The translations under genes and the position numbers were made by a program. A DNA stretch of 64,000 nt, from the NCBI GenBank assembly GCA_964058805.1, contig CAXKVV010000062.1:558001-622000 (forward strand), read 5' to 3'. Below, piece by piece: positions 35,831 to 45,471 of the stretch. This DNA comes from Schoenoplectus triqueter (lineage: Eukaryota; Streptophyta; Magnoliopsida; Poales; Cyperaceae). Positions within the stretch are counted from its first letter, which is position 1. Each line of letters starts with the position of its first letter. The notes beneath the pieces are model-generated. The model saw only the letters and a program-made list of their open reading frames with translations, did no database searches and had not been told where the DNA came from.

Positions 35831-36738
35831 TTTCACAAAAGCATAATGTATCAACCAACTAGCAATTATATGAATAGGACTTGCAGCAGAAAATGGAAGA
35901 TAAATTAAGTTCCTTTTCATTTACAAAAAGCTTACACGACACATATGCACTACTTCCTTTTAATTTTCAAATATGGGTACCAGCATTATATAATTTTGAT
36001 TAAAAAAGCAATGTGACACAGTTAGTTACATATAAAACAAGACATATGATACATTGTAACTATAAGTATTATAAAGGCTATAAGGAACTGAAGATAAGGA
36101 GAAGTTAACTGTATCTTTTTCAGCACCATTCAAAGCCAAGCCAACAATCCATCACTAATACCAGAGCTGGTATTGGTACCAGCTGATACAAACACAAGAT
36201 GAAACAGGGAATCACAGTTTTATAAGAATTGAGTACATTTAGTTAAAATTTAGGATCTCAGAATTCAAAAATGTGTGGATTTTGGTTCTGGTACAAACTA
36301 TTGGCTATAATCTGTTTAAATGCAGAAGATAGTATGTTGATACACAGTATCTTCTTAGAGCCAATAATCCATCACAGAAAATGCAGAAGATGGTATGCAT
36401 TTTCACAAAAGCACAATGTATCAACTAATTAGCAATTATATGAATAGGACTTGCAGCAGAAAATAGAAGATAAATTAAGTTCTCTCAAGAAACAGTTGGA
36501 TAAAAAAAACTCCACGCAATGTTGATGTGGTAACGTGCAGGCAGTTGACAAGTGCAGTACATCAGTACTGAAGTATACTGGAAAGTAGTTACTCTTTTCA
36601 ATCCTTATTCTACTTAGTATCAAATTGAGGTTTTACACCAAGGAAAAAAACATAAATTACAATGTAAAATTGGCACTAATGAAGAGAAATAAACCAGAAA
36701 AATGCCTAATTTAGAATAAGTTCTGGATCCGCTCAGTA
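35831..36738 (+). repeat. Dispersed repeat shared with 10245-10663
   Basis: 36331-36738 matches 10245-10663. A segment of about 80 bases (TTTCACAAAAGCA.AATGTATCAAC to AAATTAAGTTC) is present both at 35835-35915 and 36402-36485, a further local duplication. Non-coding. Confidence 0.75.
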
Positions 36739-36923
36739 TCAGACAGGTTTAGATCAGATAGCAGTGAAGTAAGTACCTCCAGAATTTACCATTACTTGTT
36801 TACTATGTAAACTGTTAAAGCTTGACAGGTACAAAACTAAATCAGTTACAAGTATAGCCTAGCCTGTGAGTTTGTGTTCTCAAAATTCGTGATAGGGAAA
36901 ATATAATAATACCAGCAAAACTA

Positions 36924-36984
36924 GTGAGTTCACTTAAACAGTAACTTCTTCATCTTTCTATAGTTACTGTTTAAGTGAACTCAC
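36924..36984. other. Perfect 23-bp inverted repeat (hairpin)
   Basis: Arms 36924-36946 and 36962-36984 are perfectly complementary (GTGAGTTCACTTAAACAGTA plus three more bases), with a 15-base loop. It lies about 150 bases upstream of the copia 5' LTR and outside the element. It could be a small MITE remnant or a structured RNA. Confidence 0.8.
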
Positions 36985-37126
36985 AAGTTTTCTATCTTTC
37001 AATGTACTTGCAAAAAAGACTGCAGTCGCACATGCCTATAATCATTGCCTAAGCTTGTAACTGTTTTGCTAATTCCATTTCACTTTTGTGCAACACGGCC
37101 AGTACTTTCTGATACCAGTATAGGTA

Positions 37127-37131
37127 CGAGT
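37127..37131. repeat. Copia target-site duplication, left
   Basis: CGAGT, repeated at 43840-43844 after the 3' LTR. Confidence 0.9.
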
Positions 37132-37389
37132 TGTTGAAAAATGATTCAAACTTGATTCAAACGAAGGGATGGGAGTCTGTCTGGAGTGTTTTGAATTTGA
37201 ATTTTCTATTTCTGGCGCTGTGTTATTTTTTAACCTTTTTATTTTAAACGTGTGGTGACTGTTAAACACAGTCTGAAGGGTTGCCTTTATTTTTCATTAT
37301 ATATAGTATCAGTACTGTAATTCAATACTCAAGAGAATAGAAAATCATTGTGTGTTTCCTCTCTCTGTTTCCCTTGTTTAAATCCAACA
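37132..37389 (+). repeat. Copia 5' LTR
   Basis: 258 bases, TGTTGAAAAATG...AATCCAACA. A TATATATA box lies at 37298-37305, giving the element its promoter. Confidence 0.97.
37298..37305 (+). promoter_or_regulatory. Probable TATA box of the copia LTR
   Basis: TATATATA about 85 bases before the end of the LTR. The same sequence occurs in the 3' LTR. Confidence 0.6.
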
Positions 37390-37392
37390 TAG

Positions 37393-37405
37393 TGGTATCA
37401 GAGCC
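37393..37405 (+). other. Primer-binding site (initiator Met-tRNA)
   Basis: TGGTATCAGAGCC, complementary to the 3' end of plant initiator tRNA-Met, the usual copia primer. It starts three bases after the LTR. Confidence 0.95.
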
Positions 37406-37417
37406 AAAGATCCTTGT

Positions 37418-40400
37418 ATGTCAGATTCCATGAATCAATCACCAATACCTCAATTTGATGGAGAGAATTACAATTTCTGGTGTATTAAGATGAAAACTCT
37501 GTTGAAATCGCATGGCTTATGGGATGCAGTAGAGACTGGTGTGACTGGCACAGACACAGAAAGTGTGAAGAAGGATTCTAGGGCTATATGTTTGATTCAG
37601 CAAGGAGTGAGTGATGTTGTTTTCCCAAAGATTGCAGCAGCAGAGACGGCAAAAGATGCATGGACAAATTTGTCAACATCTTATGAAGGCAACACTCGAG
37701 TTAAGACGATGAAATTGCAGGGTTTGAGAAGAGAATTTGAGACTTTGCTGATGAAGCCTGTTGAGAGTGTTCAATTGTTTTTAACACGAGTACAGAACAT
37801 TGTGAATCAGATGAAAGTGCTTGGAGGGACGGTGACAGATGAGATGGTGGTGTCCAAAGTGTTGAGGAGCCTGAAACCTGAATTCGATCATGTAGTGGCT
37901 GCAATTGAGGAATCTAAAGATCTGACAACATATTCATTGGATGAACTTTCTGGATCTCTTCAAACACATGAGTCCAGACTAAGAAGAAGGGAAGAGGTAA
38001 TAGGAGAACAAGCCTTTTATGTAAGGGGTGATGCAATGAGAGGAAGAGGACGGAGAGGCAGAGGGTATGGATCCAGAGGGGGCAGAACCAGTAGAGAGTC
38101 AAGTTCTCAAGGAGGAAGAACAACTGATTCATATGATCAAGATTCTTCAGAAGAATACAAGAAGAGTGTGAGGTGTTATAATTGTAACAAGTTGGGACAT
38201 TATCAGGCTGAATGCAAGGAGTCTGGTAAAAAGGTAGTTCGTTGCTATCACTGTAACAAATTAGGTCATACCAAGGCACAGTGCTATACCAGAAAGAGGG
38301 AAGAAGAGCAGGCCAGTTTTGCGCAAGAAGGAGAAGAGGTGCAAGAAGAAGAGAATGAAGATGTGTTGTTCATGGCGTCTACAGGGCATGAAGTTGACCC
38401 AACCAGTATTTGGTTTCTGGATAGCGGTTGTTCTAACCACATGTCAGGTCACAGGGACCAATTTGTTACTCTGGATGAGGCATTTAAGCGACAAGTGAAA
38501 TTGGGAGATAGTAAAGCAATTCATGTAGAAGGAAAAGGGATTGTTTCAGTAATGACTGCAAGTGGTATGAGACATCTCAGAAATGTTTATTTTATTCCCA
38601 AACTGTCTCAAAATCTACTTAGCATTGGTCAGTTAACCGAAAATGGATATGCAGTAGCATTTAATGGTAAAACCTGCACAATTAGGGATGAATCAAGTGA
38701 TCAATTAATTGCAACAGTAGAGATGGCTCCAAATAAACTTTTTCCTCTAGAAATGATCACAGTAAAGGACCATGCGCTTATTACCAAAGAAGTGAAAGTG
38801 TCAGATTTATGGCATCAAAGATATGGTCATTTAAATGGAACAAGTTTGAAGTTGTTGAATCAGAAAGGGTTAGTACATGGTTTGCCTGAAATTGATGATT
38901 TGGAGTTCTGTGAGGGGTGCGTATATGGCAAGCAGTCCAGGAAATCTTTTCCTAAACACCAAGGAAGAAAGACTGAGGAGATTTTGGAGGTTATACACAC
39001 TGATTTGGTGGGTCCTATGAAAACTACATCATTAGGAGGCAGTAAGTACTTTCTACTATTCACTGATGACTTTAGTAGAAAAAGCTGGATTTATTTTCTT
39101 GGGGCAAAATCAGAAACCTTTGCACAGTTTAAAAAATTCAAGGCTTTGGTAGAGACTCAAACTGGAAATAAAATTAAAATCTTGAGGTCTGATAATGGAG
39201 GTGAATTTACATCTAAAGAGTTCAATGAGTTTTGTGACAGAGAAGGGCTGCATCATGAGCTAACCACACCGTACACTCCACAACAAAACGGTGTGGCAGA
39301 GAGAAAGAATAGGACAGTGATAGAAATGGGAAGAAGCTTATTGAAGCATGCCAAACTTCCAAAAGATTTCTGGGCAGAAGCAGTTGGAACAGCAGTGTAT
39401 CTCTTAAATCGAGCACCAACAAAGGCTTTAAATGGAGAAACACCAATTCAGGTTTGGTCTGGTAAGAAACCGGATGTAAGTCATTTAAAGGTTTTTGGTT
39501 GTATAGCTTATGGGTTCATAAATGAGCAAAAGAGGGATAAACTTGACAACAAGGCTTTGAAACAGATCTTTATTGGTTACAGTGAAAGAACCAAGGGGTA
39601 TAGGCTGTATAATCCAGTAGATGGAAAGGTTACAGTAAATAGAAGTGTTGTGTTTGATGAAGGAAATTATTGGAACTGGAATGAAAAAGAGGAGGCTAAA
39701 ATTGATGGAACAGTAACTGGTACGGCAACAATTGGAGATGAAATTGAGGATATGTGGGGAAGAAGTGAGAGTAATGAAGAGCAGGAGATACAAACCAGAG
39801 AAGAGAGGACAGAAATACCCTTGAAAACTTATGTCAGGAGAGGGAAAGAAACCAGGAAAGATGTCAGTGAGATAAACCGAAAAACCAGGACTTTAGCTGA
39901 TCTATATCAGGCTACGCATGCCATGCTGGTGGCTGATCCAACCTGTTTTGAAGAGGCAGCGAATAAAGAGGAGTGGAACAAGGCAATGCAGGAGGAAATT
40001 GCAGCAATAGAGAGGAATAATACATGGAATTTGGTCAGGTTACCTGAAGGGAAAAATGTTATAAGTGTAAAGTGGTTGTATAAAACCAAGATAGGATCAG
40101 ATGGAAAATTAGTAAAGCACAAGGCAAGATTGGTTGTGAGGGGATTTACTCAGGAACAAGGAGTGGATTTTGACGAAACATTTGCTCCTGTGGCTCGTTT
40201 TGAGACAATAAGAACCATATTGGCTATAGCAGCTCGGCTAAAACTGACTGTACATCAGTTTGATGTTAAGTCTGCGTTTCTAAATGGTGAGTTAAAGGAG
40301 GATGTTTATATTGAACAACTAAGGGGATTTGAGATACATGGTAAGGAGGAGATGGTATACAAACTGAATAAGGCGTTGTACGGTTTAAAACAAGCTCCAC

Positions 40401-41062
40401 GAGCTTGGTACAGCAAGATTGATGGATACTTTGCAGAAAATGGTTTTGTGAGGAGCAGCAGTGAACATAGTCTGTATGTGAAGAAGACTGGATCAAATGA
40501 TTTCTTGCTTGTGTGTATTTATGTAGATGATATGATCTACATGGGGTCAAATCAGGATTTGATTGAGAAATTTAAAGAAAGTATGAAGAGGAAGTTTGAG
40601 ATGACAGATTTAGGTGTGTTAAAATATTTTCTGGGACTGGAAGTAACACAGGATGATGAGGGAATCTTTGTATCACAGAGGAAGTATGCAAAGGATTTGT
40701 TGAGCAAGTTCAATTTGGGAAACTACAATGCAGTCAGTACACCAATGAATGCAAAAGAAAAACTGATAAAAGAAGATGGAAGTCCTTTGGCAGATGCTGC
40801 AAAATATAGGAGTTTGGTTGGAGGACTCATATATCTCACACATACACGTCCTGATATTTCATTTCCAGTTGGAGTCGTGTCCAGATTCATGCACAATCCC
40901 ACAAGGCACCATATGGGAGCAGCAAAGAGGATACTTAGATATATTGCTGGAACTGTTGAATTCGGGTTATGGTATGCAACTGATAATACAGAAAAGTTAA
41001 CAGGATATAGCGATAGCGACTGGGCTGGATGCTATGAGGACATGAAAAGTGTTAGTTTGTAA
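37418..41062 (+). CDS. Copia Gag-Pol polyprotein, truncated by the solo LTR
   Basis: 1214-codon frame from the first ATG after the primer site. Gag occupies about residues 1-250, with an RG-rich stretch and two CCHC zinc knuckles (Cys at 253 and 276). The protease motif DSG is at D335. The pre-integrase HHCC-like region (HQRYGHL) follows, then the integrase D529, D592, E628 triad with the expected 35-residue D-E spacing. The reverse transcriptase YVDD starts at Y1035. RNase H begins (SDSDWAG) and is cut after codon 1210 by LTR A; the last codons and the stop come from that LTR. The rest of RNase H continues in a compatible frame at 43156-43594. As it stands the product lacks most of RNase H, so the copy should be unable to replicate alone. 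Confidence 0.95.
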   Translation: MSDSMNQSPIPQFDGENYNFWCIKMKTLLKSHGLWDAVETGVTGTDTESVKKDSRAICLIQQGVSDVVFPKIAAAETAKDAWTNLSTSYEGNTRVKTMKLQGLRREFETLLMKPVESVQLFLTRVQNIVNQMKVLGGTVTDEMVVSKVLRSLKPEFDHVVAAIEESKDLTTYSLDELSGSLQTHESRLRRREEVIGEQAFYVRGDAMRGRGRRGRGYGSRGGRTSRESSSQGGRTTDSYDQDSSEEYKKSVRCYNCNKLGHYQAECKESGKKVVRCYHCNKLGHTKAQCYTRKREEEQASFAQEGEEVQEEENEDVLFMASTGHEVDPTSIWFLDSGCSNHMSGHRDQFVTLDEAFKRQVKLGDSKAIHVEGKGIVSVMTASGMRHLRNVYFIPKLSQNLLSIGQLTENGYAVAFNGKTCTIRDESSDQLIATVEMAPNKLFPLEMITVKDHALITKEVKVSDLWHQRYGHLNGTSLKLLNQKGLVHGLPEIDDLEFCEGCVYGKQSRKSFPKHQGRKTEEILEVIHTDLVGPMKTTSLGGSKYFLLFTDDFSRKSWIYFLGAKSETFAQFKKFKALVETQTGNKIKILRSDNGGEFTSKEFNEFCDREGLHHELTTPYTPQQNGVAERKNRTVIEMGRSLLKHAKLPKDFWAEAVGTAVYLLNRAPTKALNGETPIQVWSGKKPDVSHLKVFGCIAYGFINEQKRDKLDNKALKQIFIGYSERTKGYRLYNPVDGKVTVNRSVVFDEGNYWNWNEKEEAKIDGTVTGTATIGDEIEDMWGRSESNEEQEIQTREERTEIPLKTYVRRGKETRKDVSEINRKTRTLADLYQATHAMLVADPTCFEEAANKEEWNKAMQEEIAAIERNNTWNLVRLPEGKNVISVKWLYKTKIGSDGKLVKHKARLVVRGFTQEQGVDFDETFAPVARFETIRTILAIAARLKLTVHQFDVKSAFLNGELKEDVYIEQLRGFEIHGKEEMVYKLNKALYGLKQAPRAWYSKIDGYFAENGFVRSSSEHSLYVKKTGSNDFLLVCIYVDDMIYMGSNQDLIEKFKESMKRKFEMTDLGVLKYFLGLEVTQDDEGIFVSQRKYAKDLLSKFNLGNYNAVSTPMNAKEKLIKEDGSPLADAAKYRSLVGGLIYLTHTRPDISFPVGVVSRFMHNPTRHHMGAAKRILRYIAGTVEFGLWYATDNTEKLTGYSDSDWAGCYEDMKSVSL
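41045..41049. repeat. Target-site duplication of solo LTR A, left
   Basis: AAAAG, repeated at 43151-43155. Confidence 0.95.
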
Positions 41063-43150
41063 TAATCTTGAAGTCAATAATACGATAAATTTGTTATATA
41101 AAGCTTTGTTCATGAATTGGATATTTAAATGATATTTTGTTTCCTTGAGTATTATTGAATTTATGAATCATTCCGAGTTCATGACTGGAATTGTGAAACT
41201 TCATAATATAGAATATACTCTTAAAAGTCACTAACCAAGGTAATTAGCATGAACACTAATTAACCGCTATCAGGTTAGTATGTGGATTAAATGATGGTCA
41301 AGTTTTACAGACCATAGACAAAGAGTTGTCATTTTAATCACATAGATAGATGTTCTAGGAACATCGTATTTGACAGACCCCGAATGAAACATTAAATGGA
41401 ATTGTGTTCGTGTCATTAATGTTTTCGTTCAGTGTTAAATTCTAAAGTATGAGGTATTCATCTTTCTTACATAAGATATGTATGTGTGTGATTTCTACCA
41501 AACGTTATCCGTAAAAGGTGGCTATAAAGGTAGCTCTTCGGTATACATAACTTATGCGGAGGAAGAGATGGTTTGCCAAAAATACTATTGTCCCTCGTAT
41601 TTCTATACGAGTTATAGCATCACTGGGCCCCTTGATAGAGTAAGATTATCTGCTAGCAGTATAATTACAAGAGTAATTATATTTGATAATTTACTCAGGA
41701 TCAAGAAAAGATTAAGTTTGCAAGGATGACACATACCTACCTTGAAACTGATCTGATAGCTATGAGACAAAAGAATTAAACACAAGTAAATAGTTTACTG
41801 GATCATGATATTGTACAGTACATCATCATCTGTGTAATTGGATGGTCATAGTGCATTCTGCCAGATGCCTCCTATGATTATAGAAGTTAAAACAGTTTTA
41901 ACTCTATTTACCAACATAACACGGATCCTGTCGGGTCACACCGTATAGGAGTTAATCGGAGAATCTTATTGATTAATTATAAATTGTTTATAATTAATAA
42001 TAAGATGGTTATAATTAATTATATATGATATAATTATATTTGTCATAGAGATGACAAGAAGCAAAAATCAGATTGAATTTATAACGTGTTGGACACGTCG
42101 TATAAATTCGCCGAAACAACAACCGAGAAAAATATAATTGTACATGACAATTATATATATTTGATTTGGATTTTAAATGTTAATTATGGATTTGAATTAT
42201 GGGCCAAAGCCCATTTATAATTAAAGCCTTAATTAATAATTAAAAGCCCAAAATCAGAAAAGCCCAAAAAAGCCCAAAATTGAAAAGCCCAAAATCCGAA
42301 AAGCCCATGCCGACCTCCAAGGGTATTTTGGTAATTTGTCCAAAAGCCCAAGGGTATTTCGGTAATTTGGCAAAAGCCCAATGGCATTTTGGTAAATTGA
42401 ATGAACTTTAAGGGTATTTTGGTCTTTTCACTTTGAAACCTCCCTACTATTCACGAGGGCATTTTGGTAATTTGGCAACTCCACTTTTTCTATAAATAGA
42501 GGGGTAGGGTGAGAGAGAAAGTTCCACCAAATCAGTTCTACTTTCTCTCTCTCGGTATACGGTTGTTTCAGAATTCACGGGATCGGTGAATAGTGTTTTT
42601 ACGAAAGTTGCGGTATTTCTGCACATTTGTGAAACAGAATTACTACGAGTCGTGAATAGTACTATTTCGTCTTTTCTCGGGTGAATAGTGTTTTTGCGAG
42701 AAACCGCGGTTTACGGTATTTCTGGCAAAAGAAATAAACCGCTCTCTGGTCAGTCCTGGTGGATAACCTACAGAGGCATCAGACGTTTGGTGCTCCGAGA
42801 CAAGCCGATTTTCATTCCAATTGAAATTTGGAAGCGAGGTATAACATTTTATATTAATCTATTTAATTGTTAAGTAGATTAATATTTTAGAAATCAATCA
42901 TGGAGTAGATCAATAAAGGTTTAAAGAGGTGTGTATCTCTCGGTAATCATCCGACACATCACTTTAACCCTAAGCTTAAGTTAGAAGTAAAATAATATTT
43001 TACCGTCTTTTGTAAAGGATTAAATGTCTGTAACTCTCGGTTATTATCCGACATACTTTAATCCCTAACTTAAGTAGAAGTAAAATTTTTGTTCTACGGT
43101 CTTTCCGCAGCTTGAGCATTAACGGGATTTGGGCATTCCGAATCCCAACA
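41050..43150 (+). mobile_element. Solo LTR of family A inside copia
   Basis: 2101 bases, starting TGTTAGTTTG and ending AATCCCAACA, with AAAAG duplicated at both edges. It is collinear and nearly identical to the split copy at 14126-22331. No internal region or second LTR is present, so it is the product of LTR-LTR recombination after insertion. It carries a TATAAATAG box at 42491-42499 and the array of AAGGGTATTTTGGTAATTTG-type units (about 42317-42475). Short open frames at 41478-41729 and 42688-42873 recur in the other copy and are LTR sequence, not genes. Confidence 0.95.
42491..42499 (+). promoter_or_regulatory. Probable TATA box of LTR A
   Basis: TATAAATAG followed by AGGGGTAGGGTGAGAGAGAAA, a plant-like core promoter and leader. 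Conserved at 21672-21680 in the other copy. Confidence 0.6.
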
Positions 43151-43155
43151 AAAAG

Positions 43156-43594
43156 CACATCAGGGTATTTATTTTTCTTAGGATCAAGTCCAATCAGCTG
43201 GAGATCCAAGAAGCAACCAACTGTAGCTCTTTCATCAACCGAGGCAGAATACGTGGCTATTTGTGCAGCAGCGTGTCAGGCAGTATGGCTGAAACGAGTT
43301 CTGGATGATGTTGGCAGTAAACAGGAGGGAGCAGTAATGTTAAAGTGTGACAATAAATCCACAATTGCAATGTGTAAGAATCTCGTTCATCATGGAAGAT
43401 CAAAGCATATTGATATTAAGTTACATTTTATCAGGGAATTAGTTGGAAGTGAAGCAGTTGGACTGGAATATGTTCCGACTATGGAACAGAAAGCTGATAT
43501 ACTGACAAAAGCTCTGACAACTACTGAGTTTCTGATGATGCGAAGGAAAATTGGTGTTATCAAGTATGAATCAAGAGGGGGTGTTGAAAAATGA
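43156..43594 (+). CDS. Copia Gag-Pol C-terminal part (rest of RNase H)
   Basis: Continuation of the Gag-Pol frame after the solo LTR. It contains the copia RNase H signature SSTEAEYVA and the conserved LVHHGRSKHIDIKLHFIRE region. The TGA at 43592-43594 lies inside the 3' LTR. An apparent ATG frame starting at 43112 begins in LTR sequence and is not the real start. The split plus the 5-bp duplication accounts fully for the interruption; total coding length would be about 1356 codons. Confidence 0.9.
43572..43581 (+). other. Polypurine tract of copia
   Basis: AAGAGGGGG next to the 3' LTR start at 43582, the plus-strand priming site. Here it overlaps the end of the coding frame. Confidence 0.85.
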
Positions 43595-43839
43595 TTCAAA
43601 CTTGATTCAAACGAAGGGATGGGAGTCTGTCTGGAGTGTTTTGAATTTGAATTTTCTATTTCTGGCGCTGTGTTATTTTTTAACCTTTTTATTTTAAACG
43701 TGTGGTGACTGTTAAACACAGTCTGAAGGGTTGCCTTTATTTTTCATTATATATAGTATCAGTACTGTAATTCAATACTCAAGAGAATAGAAAATCATTG
43801 TGTGTTTCCTCTCTCTGTTTCCCTTGTTTAAATCCAACA
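43582..43839 (+). repeat. Copia 3' LTR
   Basis: 258 bases, apparently identical to the 5' LTR, followed by CGAGT (43840-43844). Confidence 0.97.
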
Positions 43840-43844
43840 CGAGT

Positions 43845-44451
43845 CTCGGTTAAGAACCCGTTATTGACATTTCTAGTAATCATTTCGGAGGTACTTTTAA
43901 TCCTTTCAAAGATTACGAATTTGTCTAAGATTTCAGTTTATGGCTTCTATTGCCCGACATTTTGCCAAAATCACTCTAAATTTCAACATTCAATCAAATA
44001 AAACCTTCATGGACGCACATGCAACATGAAAACATTCCGCCAAGCCACAGATTTCAGAAGATGTCAAGGGTATCCAACTATCCATACTTCAGCAGTTCAG
44101 AACAAGAAGCAAGGAAAAAGATAATATATTTTTATCAATCATACTAATTTTATTTGGAAACATGTTAAATTAGAAGAAAATGGTAAAAATATTGAGAACA
44201 CCATGATAAAAGAGAGAACGCAATGAAACAGTTTAAAAGCTAAGCCGCTAGTGTTTGCAATTGTCTTACAAAAATAAAAGAACACACCAACAGAGTACAT
44301 TTTCCTCACAAATACAGACTTACAACAATGCTTCCGATCTTAATTTGGCATCATAAAGTGAGATAAGAGACATTGCAAAATAAATTAATTATTTAATTAA
44401 AAAAGAAACAATTCCAATATGCATAGTCTTTTTAGTTTGAATACATAGAAT
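43845..44451. other. Intergenic flank of copia, no supported gene
   Basis: No gene or repeat recognised; the open frame 43798-44001 straddles the LTR boundary. Confidence 0.4.
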
Positions 44452-44546
44452 TCAAGATCTAGAAGGCAGCACAAATTTGTTGTTTTTGGTTGACTGAGTC
44501 AGCAAGAAGCCTTGCAAGGTTCTTTCATACTGTGCAAGAACACTGC
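44452..44546 (-). pseudogene. Possible last-exon remnant of an unknown gene
   Basis: On the minus strand a good acceptor (pyrimidine-rich ...TTTTAATTGCAG) is followed by a protein-like stretch: VLAQYERTL in one frame, then ARLLADSVNQKQQICAAF and a stop in the next frame. That is what a coding exon with a one-base deletion would look like. I do not recognise the gene and see no upstream exons between here and 45472. It could be chance. Confidence 0.3.
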
Positions 44547-45471
44547 AATTAAAAGTGTGAGGTTAAAAGCATGTCATGGATCCATGTCGTCAGCTACTTT
44601 AAGTGTGATTGTTAATTCAACTTCCTTTTTGTTAAGAAATGGCCTATTTGGTAAAAAGATATCAGTTAGATTGGTAGTGAATGGACTCTTAAATTTGCTT
44701 TTCCTAGTGTAATTAGGATAAAATTAAGTAAAATACAAAATTCAATAGGGATCGAAATTTTGACAATTTCGATGAAATTAATTCTAAATTTTTTTTTTAT
44801 AAAGGACCATTTTTTACGATTTGGTTATCGAAAAATTTCTTATTTCAAAAGATTTGGCTTTATAAAAAAATTTCATATAATGAATTGAATTTTTCATTTT
44901 ATAAATTATCTTATTTATTTCGTTTTTTTCTTTCTTTATAAAAGGATACAAATATACCTTTTGTTTTGTATAGATATTGTAAAGGGGTATCCAATCTTTT
45001 CATTTTTTTTCTTTTTTCGAGAACCATATTTGAGTAATGAAAAAATTAAGTAGAACGGACTCTACATTCTTTTTAAGGAACATCTGAACCAGACAAACTA
45101 AAGAATGAATAAAATTCAAAAGTCCCAACTCACTAAAATGTATGGACTATTAGCAACTCAAAAAAAGCCACAGCATGGTGCAAAACATGAATTGGTTAAT
45201 TTGAAATCTCTAATCAACAAGTATGTCTCCTGATTATGCAAAAATGATGAGATAATAAACAAAAATTTTAGTTTTGTATGTTTCCTAGATGTTTTGGAGG
45301 GTTCCTGTAATCATTAAATTTTAATATTGTCAAAATTCAAAATTTGTAGGTAAATCTTTTTAGTAAGACTACGAAATTGATAACATAAAATAGTAAAATA
45401 TTGTAGAGATCGTGTTTGCATACCTTGAGTCCTCGATTGTTTAGCAAATGCATTTTTGAAGAATTTAAATT
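44547..45471. other. AT-rich sequence downstream of the resistance gene
   Basis: Presumed 3' flank and UTR of the minus-strand NB-LRR gene; no other gene is visible. Confidence 0.4.

Larger units (their letters stand above)
37132..43839 (+). mobile_element. Ty1/copia retrotransposon, young, interrupted by a solo LTR
   Basis: Complete element: 258-bp LTRs at both ends that look identical by eye, 5-bp target duplication CGAGT, primer-binding site after the 5' LTR, Gag-Pol frame, and purine tract before the 3' LTR. Without the nested solo LTR (41050-43150) and its extra 5-bp target copy the element is 4602 bases, normal for copia. Domain order Gag, protease, integrase, reverse transcriptase, RNase H is diagnostic of copia. 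Identical LTRs mean a recent insertion. Confidence 0.97.

Noticed and set aside
41478..42873. Two short frames conserved between 14-22 kb and 41-43 kb (83 and 61 codons)
   Set aside because: Conservation is explained by both being copies of the same LTR; substitutions do not favour synonymous positions in any way I can see.
43112..43594. Separate 160-codon gene beginning at 43112
   Set aside because: Its first 13 codons are solo-LTR sequence; the rest is the displaced C terminus of the copia polyprotein.
44800..45010. Possible plastid-derived insert
   Set aside because: The texture (T-runs, very AT-rich) resembles plastid spacer DNA, but I could not tie it to any plastid gene; a search against plastomes would decide.
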